Shown: positions 27,801 through 35,462 of the stretch, piece after piece | Layout of the letters: every line of letters begins with the position of its first letter | Position numbering within the stretch: position 1 is the stretch's first letter | DNA from: Paenibacillus mucilaginosus 3016 | GTDB lineage: Bacteria; Bacillota; Bacilli; Paenibacillales; NBRC-103111 | Direction: 5' to 3' | DNA: 64,000 nucleotides | Assembly: GCF_000250655.1 (NCBI RefSeq) | Contig: NC_016935.1 | Span: 5,040,001 to 5,104,000 of the forward strand | Notes under the pieces: generated by a model | Database searches by the model: none | What the model was told of the DNA's origin: nothing | What the model saw: the letters and a program-made list of their open reading frames with translations, nothing else | Made by a program: the position numbers and the translations under genes

Positions 27801-29515
27801 ATGGCGGCGATCATCTGCGGAGACCGCTCCACGAGCAGGCCGACCAGGGTCTCGGCGCCGACGCCCGACCGCTTCAGGAGGTGAGCCACCTGGTTGGCCC
27901 GCCGGTTCAGCTCCGCATAGGTCAGCGAGACCTCCCCATCGATGACGGCGGTGCGGTCCGGATATAGCGCCGCCTGCTCTTCGAACCAGTGGTGCAGGCA
28001 GACCGCTGCTGCCGGCCCGCATTCCTTGCGCTGCCGGCGTTCCGTCAGCTCCCGCAGCTCCTCCTCGCCCAGCATAGCCAGCTCACAGAGCGGCCGCTCC
28101 GGATGCTCTGCGATGCTCCGCAGCAGGCGGTCCCAATGAGCCGCCATCCGTTCGAAGGTCTCTTTGCGGAACAGATCCCGCGAATATTCCAGGAAGCCTT
28201 CGAGCCCATGCTCCGTCTCCGACAGTCCGATCGTCACATCATATTTGGCCGTCTCCCCGTCGATCATCTCCGTGCTGACCTCAAGACCGGGGAGCGTGAA
28301 TTTCTCTTCCGGCACGTCCACGTAGACGAACACCGCCTGCACCAGCGGATTGCGGCTCGGATCGGCGGGAATGCGCAGCTCATCGAGCAGCAGCCCGACC
28401 GGCATATCCCCATGCTTGTACACGGCCAGCGCCGTCTCCCGCACGCTGCGGAGCAGCTCCAGGAAGCTCATGCGCCCGTCCATCCGGCTGCGCAGGGTGC
28501 CCATCGTCAGGAAGTACCCCATCACCCTCTCGAGCTCCACCCGGGAACGGTTCGCGAGCGGCGTGCCGACGAGAATATCGTCCTGGCCTGTGTACCGGAA
28601 GAGAAGCGTCTGGAAGGCGGCCATCAGGATCATGAAGGCGGTGGCGTTCTCCCCCTTGGCGATCCCCTTCAGCCGGTTCAAGACCTCAAGGGGCGTGCGC
28701 AGGAACACCCGGGCTCCCCGGTACGTCATGGCCGGCGGCCGCGGAAAGTCCGTCTCGATGTCCAGGATCGTATCGCAGTCCTTCAGCTGCTCCTTCCAGA
28801 AGCCCAGGAGCCGCTCCCGGTTCTCTCCCTGCAGGTACTCCCGCTGCCACTCCGCGTAATCCGCATACTGGACCGGCAGCTCGGGCAGCTCAGCGGTCCG
28901 CCCTTCCAGGGCCGCCTTGTAGTGGACCATCAGCTCCTCGAAGAAGATGCTGAAGGTGATCCGGTCTATGACGATGTGATGAATGGTAAGCGCCAGCATG
29001 GCTTCCGTATCCGAGAGGATAAAGAGCTTGAAGCGGATCAGCGGTCCTTTCTCAAGATCGAACAGCTGCTGCACTTCCTCCCGGAGCCCTTCCTGCGCAC
29101 GCGCCTCCCTCTCTTCCGCCGGATAGGGGGAGAGATCCACCACCGGGACGGTGACCTGCAGTTCAGGGAGCACCCGCTGCAGCGGATCCACCCGGTCGAA
29201 GACCGTCCGCCACGCTTCATGACGCCGGACAATCTCGTTGATTCCCTGCTCGAGGGCCCACAGGTGGAGTGTCCCCTTCAGACGTGCGGCTCCGTACACA
29301 TTGTAGGTAAACGACTCGGGATGCATCCGGTTGAAAAACCACAGCCGCTCCTGGTCAAACGACAGCGGGCTGGGCCGGTTATGATGGCGTCTCGGAATGG
29401 CAGGCTGCACTTCGGGAAGCCTGGCGGCGTCAAGCCGCTGCTCCTTCAGCTTCCGTTCGAATAAGGCCCGGTGCTCCGGCGACAGCTCCTTGATCCGGTC
29501 ATGAATCGATTTCAT
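24848..29515 (-). CDS. NRPS module: C-A-T-epimerase
   Basis: A 1555-residue synthetase. Residues 1-35 are a short linker (LSPEHRALFERKLKEQRLDA). The condensation domain (about 45-480) carries IHHIVIDRIT, with catalytic His and Asp but Arg in place of the usual Gly. The adenylation domain (about 505-1000) has VLYTSGSTGAPKG and INIYGPTETAV; its pocket code reads D-A-L-L-V-G-I-V-F-K, which suggests a non-polar residue but matches nothing I can name. The carrier Ser1038 is in FFSLGGDS. The epimerization domain (about 1080-1520) has HHLVMDWVSW, EGHGRE, RTVGWFTSQYPV and FNYLGQ. The product residue should be D-configured. Its start overlaps the monooxygenase gene by 17 bases. Confidence 0.95.
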   Translation of the reverse strand: MKSIHDRIKELSPEHRALFERKLKEQRLDAARLPEVQPAIPRRHHNRPSPLSFDQERLWFFNRMHPESFTYNVYGAARLKGTLHLWALEQGINEIVRRHEAWRTVFDRVDPLQRVLPELQVTVPVVDLSPYPAEEREARAQEGLREEVQQLFDLEKGPLIRFKLFILSDTEAMLALTIHHIVIDRITFSIFFEELMVHYKAALEGRTAELPELPVQYADYAEWQREYLQGENRERLLGFWKEQLKDCDTILDIETDFPRPPAMTYRGARVFLRTPLEVLNRLKGIAKGENATAFMILMAAFQTLLFRYTGQDDILVGTPLANRSRVELERVMGYFLTMGTLRSRMDGRMSFLELLRSVRETALAVYKHGDMPVGLLLDELRIPADPSRNPLVQAVFVYVDVPEEKFTLPGLEVSTEMIDGETAKYDVTIGLSETEHGLEGFLEYSRDLFRKETFERMAAHWDRLLRSIAEHPERPLCELAMLGEEELRELTERRQRKECGPAAAVCLHHWFEEQAALYPDRTAVIDGEVSLTYAELNRRANQVAHLLKRSGVGAETLVGLLVERSPQMIAAILGILKAGGAYVAMDPAFPQERITGIVSGSGMRYAVTDDAVRLTHPSLSFVLELDDSWSSVDAEEGGSLPSASESSSLAYVLYTSGSTGAPKGVAMEHGSICNAVQEAMGLFGLKGAQEGVMLQFASPTFDASVLEMFCPLSTGAALCLVSPEARAGGEALRGLLERHRVTTVLLTPPILSTLKPEELPASLRTVVTGGEVISFDVNGWLRDGRRMINIYGPTETAVFVTAHEFTPDGKLHCIGTPIANTQVYILDAQMQPVPVGVRGELYVGGANLARGYLGLEEETSKRFTADPFGDGRLYRTGDYAKWLPDGTIAYLGRRDDQLKINGIRVERGEIEWMLQQHPRVIKAAVAPYRRSLGGQGLCAYYTSEAEIDSEELRALLFERLPSYMIPAHYLRVEQFPLTTSGKLDLKKLPEPAVHDRSAAAYVPPESELEKLIASIWEEVLGAPDVGLHDNFFSLGGDSIMAIGIASRLYKSGWEIDMKQLFIHPVLKDLMAHIQPVTSYADQLPVTGEIAETPITSWFFEEAFTDPDHWNQAVIIRRADGFDEYALRQAMSKLAEHHDILRCTVLSKWNRGAAGLYNRPVEDWEPELHVIRLLGNLPPEQELAVHANRLHESMQLEHGSLWKAALFRAEDGDHLLFVAHHLVMDWVSWRILLEDLDAAYGQAAEGREIRLPSKSDSYQRWARELQKYARSSELLRQIPYWKSVEDAPCEPIPSDYTGIENLAVDERTLSVRLTGEETEALLKGVHHAYKTEINDILLTAAGLTLKEWTASDRIMLGMEGHGREPIIKGVNVNRTVGWFTSQYPVVLEISREDDLSYSIRSVKEQLRQIPRGGVGYGILKYLTPEELKEGLQCRLRPEIGFNYLGQIDRDLQREHFGASAYPTGRLTSLECERTAVVLITAYVREGCLHLLMDYNRRIHKEETVAALLEKLRTNLLAVIRHCSAQSHSEETPSDLGYGSLSLEELDGLYDLVESIE

Positions 29516-30761
29516 CCTGTACCCTCGTCTCCTTTATCGAAAATTGCTCCTTCAGTCCGTTCAAAAGCTCCAGGCTCTCGCGGACAGCGTCGTGATCCAC
29601 CCCAAAGTCGATCAGGCATGCGATCTCATTGACGCCGATATCCCTCAGTGTCTCCACCAGCTTCGCGCACTTGTCCGGGGTGCCCAGCAGCCCGCTTTCC
29701 TCGTAATACAGCTCGAACGCCCGGGAGACGATCACCTCCAGGTCCGCCTCCGACATGGCCGCGTAATCGTTCAGGATGTTCCGCTGCTGGCTGATGAACG
29801 TCTTGAGATAGGCCTTCAGCGGAGCGGCCACCTTGCCCTTGACCGCTTCATTGCTCTCCCCGAGGCAGGTATGCAGCATGAGCGCGACCTTCTTTGAAGC
29901 CGGATCATAGCCGGATTCGCGGAGCGTCTCGCGGTACATCGCAATCTTCTCTTCGAGCTCGGCGAACTTGCTGCCGGTGATCCCGGTCAGGATGTGGGCC
30001 CCGATCCGGCCCGCCTCCCGGTACGTCTCCGTGCTGCCGTTGGTCGCAATCCACACATCCAGCGGGGCGCGGACCGGCCTCGGCAGCGTCCGCACCGCAT
30101 GAACCGTGCCGGCCGCATCGGGATACTCCAGCGTCTCGCCGTTCCACAGGCGCCGGACCTCGCCGATCGCCCGGAACATCTCCCGCTTGCGGTCCGCGTA
30201 GTATTCGGGCGTCTGCACGGGGGCGAGCAGGAAGTCCGCCGGGTGCCACCCCGCCGCGAAGGCGACGGAGACCCGGCCGCCGGACAGATTGTCGACGACG
30301 GCCCATTCCTCCGTGAACCGGATGGGGTGGTGGAGCGGCAGCACGACGCTGCCGGCCCGGATCTCCACCCTGCGGGTCAGCACCGCCAGGGCCGCACTAA
30401 GCACCGACGGATTCGGGTACAGCCCGCCGAAATCCTCGAAGTGCCGCTCGGGCGTCCACACGGCGGCAAACCCGTGCTCATCCGCGTAAGCTGCGCTCTC
30501 AAGCAGCAGCCGGTACTTCTGCCCCTCTTCCGTAGATCCGTCGCCGGAGAAGAAGAACAGACTGAAGTCCATCGTCTCCTCCCTCCGGCTCCGCTTCGGC
30601 ACGAAGGCCGATTCCTCTCCCGTCGTGCGGCTCCCTTGGCTGGACTGCCGCCGGTCATCCAGCGGCACGGCATCCAGTCCCTGCTCCTTGAACTTACGGG
30701 CGAGCAGCTCGCGCTGCGCGGGCGACAATGCCGCCCATCTGTCCTGCAGGCTGCCGGTCAT
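29499..30761 (-). CDS. Luciferase-like FMN-dependent monooxygenase of the MupA/Atu3671 type, free-standing
   Basis: A 420-residue flavin monooxygenase with a luciferase-like TIM barrel (MDFSLFFFSGDGSTEEGQKY, TPERHFEDFGGLYPNPSV, LPLHHPIRFTEEWAVVDNLS). This subfamily is typically found inside or beside NRPS and PKS modules and uses reduced flavin and oxygen to oxidise a carrier-bound intermediate. Residues 1-30 (LSPAQRELLARKFKEQGLDA) closely resemble the first residues of the following NRPS, so they may act as a docking helix or be the remnant of a split fusion. It lies between the polyketide synthase and the NRPS, so the beta-keto intermediate is the likely substrate. ATG 30761 follows AAGGAGGGG. 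The reaction type, alpha-hydroxylation or Baeyer-Villiger insertion, is unknown. Confidence 0.9.
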   Translation of the reverse strand: MTGSLQDRWAALSPAQRELLARKFKEQGLDAVPLDDRRQSSQGSRTTGEESAFVPKRSRREETMDFSLFFFSGDGSTEEGQKYRLLLESAAYADEHGFAAVWTPERHFEDFGGLYPNPSVLSAALAVLTRRVEIRAGSVVLPLHHPIRFTEEWAVVDNLSGGRVSVAFAAGWHPADFLLAPVQTPEYYADRKREMFRAIGEVRRLWNGETLEYPDAAGTVHAVRTLPRPVRAPLDVWIATNGSTETYREAGRIGAHILTGITGSKFAELEEKIAMYRETLRESGYDPASKKVALMLHTCLGESNEAVKGKVAAPLKAYLKTFISQQRNILNDYAAMSEADLEVIVSRAFELYYEESGLLGTPDKCAKLVETLRDIGVNEIACLIDFGVDHDAVRESLELLNGLKEQFSIKETRVQDEIDS

Positions 30762-30782
30762 AGTGTCTCCCCTCCTTGTGAA

Positions 30783-33700
30783 TTAGGCTTTCTCCAGCTC
30801 CTGCATCAGCTCTTCCTGTGACATCGCTTCGACTTCCCTCAGCAGGCGTTCAATCTCCTCCAGCTGCTCCCGGTCCGCCTGCGTCGATGCAACCGCCTCG
30901 GCGAGCTCGGCGATCGTCGGCGACTGGAACAGAATGTCCATGGGGATACCGCCGTGGAAGGTCTGCCGCAGCCGCGCCACGAGCTGGATTGAGTGCAGGG
31001 AATTGCCTCCCAGCTCGAAGAAGTTCTGATAAATCCCGATGCCGCTGACGCCGAACATGGCCTCCCACATCCCGGCGAGCGTTCTCTCCACCTCATTCCT
31101 TGGCGCGGTCCGTTCGGCGGGGCCGCCCGGATATGGGGCGGCGGGACTAACTGTTCCGTCCGATTCGTGCAGGGATGCCCAGGAATGTCTCGCCTTCTCC
31201 AAATCCTGCGTGGATACAACCGCCTGGGGCAGACCGGAAGCGGCGAGCCCTTCAATGACCGGAACCCCTTCCCCTGCGGAGAGCCCGTAGGCGGTCTGCA
31301 GGTTCTCCAGCTTCTCCCGGATGCCCTGCGGAATGCCGGTCATCCGCTCCAGCCAGACATCCTCCTGCCACATGCTCCAGCTGATGGAAACCACGGGCAC
31401 ACCGGCGGCCGACTCGGCCCTCGCCCAGGCATCCAGGAAGGAGCCGTAGGCGCACAAGTCCAGCTGCCCGATGCCTCCCGTGACCGAGATCGTCCGCGAG
31501 AAGAGCACCATGAACCCGGCCCGATCCCGCAGCAGCGATGAAAGCACCGTCAAGCCGAGCACATGTGGAGCCAAGGTCTCTCCCGTCCGCGCGGGGTCCT
31601 TCCACTGGATCAGGCCGGAGCTGTAGGGCTCGGATGCGAACAGCACGCCGTCCATGCGCCCGAACCTGGCTTCCGCCTGCTGCAGGACGAGCGCCGTTTG
31701 GTGCTCATCCGTCAGATCCGGGGAAGCATACAGGATACGGGAGCCGGACGCTTCCAAGGCGCGGATACGGGTGATGGTGTCCCTGGTGCCGGCAGGGACC
31801 GATGCGTCCTCCAGGCATGCATCCCATGCTTCCGGCGGCGGAAAGGACGGGTCGCCGAGCAGGATGAAGGAGGCCTGGACTTCCCGGGCAACCGCTTCAC
31901 AGACCGGCAGTCCCATGCCTCCCGCCGCCCCGGTAACCAGATAGACGCCTCCGCTGCGGAATATTCCCCTGCGCTCTCCTATTCCGGGAAGTCTCACTTC
32001 CTCATGGGAAGGGGTATAGCGGAAGGGGCCCCGGTAAGCCGTCACGAAGTCGGAAGCATCCGCGCCGATCTCATTGGCCAGCCGCCCAAGAAGCATCCGC
32101 CCTCGGGCGCTTTCCTGGTAATGGGAGCCGGCTGCCCCGCCGGACTCGACATCGATCACCCGGGTGCGGAGGTGCCCGTACTCCTGCGGCATCACCCGCA
32201 GAGCACCCAGCAGCGTGGCCCGCTCGGGGAGGAAGACGGGCTCGTGGGCCACCTGCAGCAGCCGGGATGTCACCGCGATGAGCTCCACCGGCTGACCGGC
32301 CTCCTGCATTCCCAGTGCCTGCGCCAGAGAGATCAGGCTGTACAGCCCGCTGCGCTGGGCTGCCTGGTAATCTTCCTGCAGGGTGCGTGTACCCTGCTCG
32401 GAATGAACATCCGTGTTCCAGAGGTGGACGATCTTGTCCGGCAGCCTTCCGAAGGCCGCGCGGATACCGCGCAGGAGCTCTTCATACGCCTGCGGTCCGT
32501 CCGACGCAAGCACGAATGGGCCATCCCGGCCTACTTCCTGTGCGTGTCCTTCTCCACTCAGGACCATGACGACTTCGCCCCCCCGGCGGACGAGCTCCTC
32601 CCGAAGCGCGCCGGCAAGTCCGCCCTGATCGGCGAACAGCAGATAGAGCGGCAGCGGCTCGGTCTCACCCGCGGCTTTGCCTGCTGTCTCTCCGACTGGA
32701 AGCGGGGTCATCTTCCAGACCGGTGCGTAGAACCATTCCTCCATCGGTCTACGGCCTGCCCCCGCCGCCTTGGCCGCTGTCCCCGCCGTTTCCCTCTTCG
32801 GGAGGTAGTAGGTCTGGCGCTCGAACGGATAAGTGGGCAGGGGAACCCGGCGGCCCGGCCGGTCGCGGTAGAGTGCGGCGGGGTCTGCTGCGCCCGCACA
32901 CCACAGCGCGCCGACCGCCTGCAGCAGGCTCTCGTAAGCCGATCCGCCCGATCCCGCTGAGGGCAGCGCAGCATAAACCCCGGCATGCCGCCCGGCTTCG
33001 GGGCTGCCGAGCGTTCCCTTGACCATCGAGGCCAGCGCCTGCCCGGGGCCGACCTCGAGGTACACCGCCCGATCCAGCCTGGCGGCAAGGGATTGAATGC
33101 CCTCTGCGAAGCGTACGGCTCTGCGCAGGTGCATGACCCAATACTGCGGGTCCACGGCATCCTCCGGCGCGATCCAGGTTCCCGTGACATTGGAGATGTA
33201 GGGCACCCGGGGGGCTTCCATACGGATGCCCCTCATCACTTCGGCGAAGGCTTCCAGGCAGCCCTCCATCATATGCGAATGGAAGGCATGGGAAGTCTGC
33301 AGCCGCTTGAAGGCGATCCCTTGCGCATTCAAGCTGGCCTCCAGGCGTTCGATCTCCTCCATGGTACCGGCCGCCACGCAGGAATCCGGCACATTCACCG
33401 CTGCGACAGAGATCCATACCCCTGCGGAAGCGGCCGCAGCCAAGAGCTTCTGCTCGGGCAGCTGAACGGCGGTCATCGCTCCCTTCTCCAGCTCCTGCAT
33501 GAGCTGTGCCCGGCGGCATACCGCCTTCATGGCATCCTCGAGTGACATAACCCCCGCGAGGCAGGCGGCTGTGAACTCCCCGATGCTGTGTCCGATCATC
33601 GCCTCCGCCCCGATGCCCCAGGCCTCCAGCTGCTTTGCCAGCGCCCACTCCACGGAGAACAGCGCGGGCTGAGCGTGGACGGTCTGACGCAGCTCCGCTG

Positions 33701-35462
33701 CGGCCAGGTCCTCCCTCCCCGCCTCCGGGAACAGCAGCCGGCGGACATCCGTGCCGGTGTGGCGCACCGCCAGCTCCGCACAGCGGTCCAGGTGGCTCCG
33801 GTATACCGGAGCATGGCGGTACAGGTCCGCTCCCATGCCGGGATGCTGGCTGCCCTGGCCGGAGAAGAGGAAGATGACCCCCTCAGTCATACCGGCTGCC
33901 TCCTCCTTCCTGCCGATCCCGGCCGGAGAAGAAGTCATGACACGGCCGCCAAGCCGGGCCAGAAGCTCCTCCCGCGTCGAAGCGGTGACGGCGAGGCGCT
34001 GCCCGAAGGCCTCCCTTCCGGCGGCCAGCGTATACGCGATGTCGGACAGCTCCGCTTCCCGGTCATGCTCCAGGAAAGCGATCAGGTCCCGCGTTCTTTG
34101 GAGAAGCCCCTCATCGGTCCGTGCCGACAGCACGAACAGATGCGGCTCGGCCGCGGAATCCTCATGGGCCGCTCTGCCGGCTGCCGGCGCCTCCTCCAGA
34201 ATCACATGCGCGTTCGTTCCGCCCATGCCGAACGAGCTGACACCGGCGCGGAGCGGGTATCCCTGGGCCGGCAGCCAAGGCCGCAGCTCGCTGTTCACAT
34301 AAAAGGGGGAACCCGCAAGATCGATCTCCGGGTTCGCCTCCCGGAAGTGCAGGCTCGGCGGCAACATCCGGTGCTTCAGACACAGCACGGTCTTGATCAG
34401 CCCCGCGATCCCGGCCGCACTGTCGAGGTGGCCGAGGTTCGTCTTCACCGAACCCAAAGCGCAGTACTGGCGCTGATCCGTGTCAAAGCGGTAAGCGTCG
34501 GTCAAGGCGGCGACCTCGATCGGATCGCCGAGAACGGTGCCTGTCCCGTGTGCTTCGACATAGGTGACGGTGGACGCATCCACCTCGGCCACCTGCAGGG
34601 CCTCCCGGATCACCTCGCTCTGCATACCGACGCTCGGCGCCGTGTAGCCGATTTTGTGCGCTCCGTCGTTATTGACCGCCGTTCCCCGGATGACGGCCAG
34701 CACCGTATCCCCGTCGCTCAGCGCGTCCTCCAGGCGCTTCAGCAGCACGGCTCCCCCGCCGTTGCCAACCACCGTTCCCCGGGCCTGCGCGTCGAACGCC
34801 CGGCAGTGTCCGTCCGGCGACAGAATGCCGCCTTCCTGGTAGTCGAAGCCTTCCGTCTGGTCGGCTTTCACGGATACCCCGCCCGCCAGCGCCATGTCGC
34901 ATTCATGGGTCAATAGGGCCTGGCAGGCCAGATGGACGGCGACCAGCGAGGAGGAGCAGGCCGTCTGCACGGCGATGCTCGGCCCCCTCAGGTTCAGCTT
35001 GTACGATACCCGGGTCGTCAGGAAGTCCGGGCCGCTGCCGATCGCACTCTGGAACGCGCCCAGCGCTTCGACGATCTCCGGATGGCTCTCCACATGCTTC
35101 AGGTAACCGGACTGCCCGCTGCCCGCATACACGCCGACTCTGCCCGTACAGCGGACCGGCGGATAACCGGCCGCTTCCATTGCCTCGTATGCGCATTCGA
35201 GAAATACCCGGTGCTGCGGGTCCGTCACCTCCGCCTCTCGCGGAGACATGCCGAAGAATGCGGCATCGAATTCAGCCGCCTGCTCAAGCAGGCCGGCGGC
35301 ATGAACGCGCCCTTCCTGCGGCTCTTTGAAGAACGTGACGGACTCCCGGCCGCCCGCCAGACGGTCCCAGAACTGTTCCAGGGTCGATGCCCCCGGGAAC
35401 CGCCCGGCCGCCCCGATAATGGCCACGCCGTGTACGGCCGGCTCTTTGTGCTCTTCGGTCAT
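30783..35462 (-). CDS. Type I polyketide synthase: KS-AT-KR(inactive)-T
   Basis: A 1559-residue single-module synthase. The ketosynthase (about 10-430) has the active Cys169 in VQTACSSS and His305 and His345 in EAHGTGT and TNLGHLDS. The acyltransferase (about 525-850) has GHSIGE (Ser626) and the HAFH motif (725-728), which predicts malonyl-CoA. From about 910 to 1370 is a ketoreductase with its structural half and a near-normal nucleotide loop (TGAAGGMG). However, the catalytic Lys, Ser and Tyr positions hold His1300, Arg1323 and Leu1336, and the Asn position is Gly1340, so it should not reduce. The carrier Ser1488 is in ELGGNS. The last 30 residues (LEEIERLLREVEAMSQEEL) look like a docking helix. 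It starts within the preceding stop (ATGA overlap). Confidence 0.95.
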   Translation of the reverse strand: MTEEHKEPAVHGVAIIGAAGRFPGASTLEQFWDRLAGGRESVTFFKEPQEGRVHAAGLLEQAAEFDAAFFGMSPREAEVTDPQHRVFLECAYEAMEAAGYPPVRCTGRVGVYAGSGQSGYLKHVESHPEIVEALGAFQSAIGSGPDFLTTRVSYKLNLRGPSIAVQTACSSSLVAVHLACQALLTHECDMALAGGVSVKADQTEGFDYQEGGILSPDGHCRAFDAQARGTVVGNGGGAVLLKRLEDALSDGDTVLAVIRGTAVNNDGAHKIGYTAPSVGMQSEVIREALQVAEVDASTVTYVEAHGTGTVLGDPIEVAALTDAYRFDTDQRQYCALGSVKTNLGHLDSAAGIAGLIKTVLCLKHRMLPPSLHFREANPEIDLAGSPFYVNSELRPWLPAQGYPLRAGVSSFGMGGTNAHVILEEAPAAGRAAHEDSAAEPHLFVLSARTDEGLLQRTRDLIAFLEHDREAELSDIAYTLAAGREAFGQRLAVTASTREELLARLGGRVMTSSPAGIGRKEEAAGMTEGVIFLFSGQGSQHPGMGADLYRHAPVYRSHLDRCAELAVRHTGTDVRRLLFPEAGREDLAAAELRQTVHAQPALFSVEWALAKQLEAWGIGAEAMIGHSIGEFTAACLAGVMSLEDAMKAVCRRAQLMQELEKGAMTAVQLPEQKLLAAAASAGVWISVAAVNVPDSCVAAGTMEEIERLEASLNAQGIAFKRLQTSHAFHSHMMEGCLEAFAEVMRGIRMEAPRVPYISNVTGTWIAPEDAVDPQYWVMHLRRAVRFAEGIQSLAARLDRAVYLEVGPGQALASMVKGTLGSPEAGRHAGVYAALPSAGSGGSAYESLLQAVGALWCAGAADPAALYRDRPGRRVPLPTYPFERQTYYLPKRETAGTAAKAAGAGRRPMEEWFYAPVWKMTPLPVGETAGKAAGETEPLPLYLLFADQGGLAGALREELVRRGGEVVMVLSGEGHAQEVGRDGPFVLASDGPQAYEELLRGIRAAFGRLPDKIVHLWNTDVHSEQGTRTLQEDYQAAQRSGLYSLISLAQALGMQEAGQPVELIAVTSRLLQVAHEPVFLPERATLLGALRVMPQEYGHLRTRVIDVESGGAAGSHYQESARGRMLLGRLANEIGADASDFVTAYRGPFRYTPSHEEVRLPGIGERRGIFRSGGVYLVTGAAGGMGLPVCEAVAREVQASFILLGDPSFPPPEAWDACLEDASVPAGTRDTITRIRALEASGSRILYASPDLTDEHQTALVLQQAEARFGRMDGVLFASEPYSSGLIQWKDPARTGETLAPHVLGLTVLSSLLRDRAGFMVLFSRTISVTGGIGQLDLCAYGSFLDAWARAESAAGVPVVSISWSMWQEDVWLERMTGIPQGIREKLENLQTAYGLSAGEGVPVIEGLAASGLPQAVVSTQDLEKARHSWASLHESDGTVSPAAPYPGGPAERTAPRNEVERTLAGMWEAMFGVSGIGIYQNFFELGGNSLHSIQLVARLRQTFHGGIPMDILFQSPTIAELAEAVASTQADREQLEEIERLLREVEAMSQEELMQELEKA

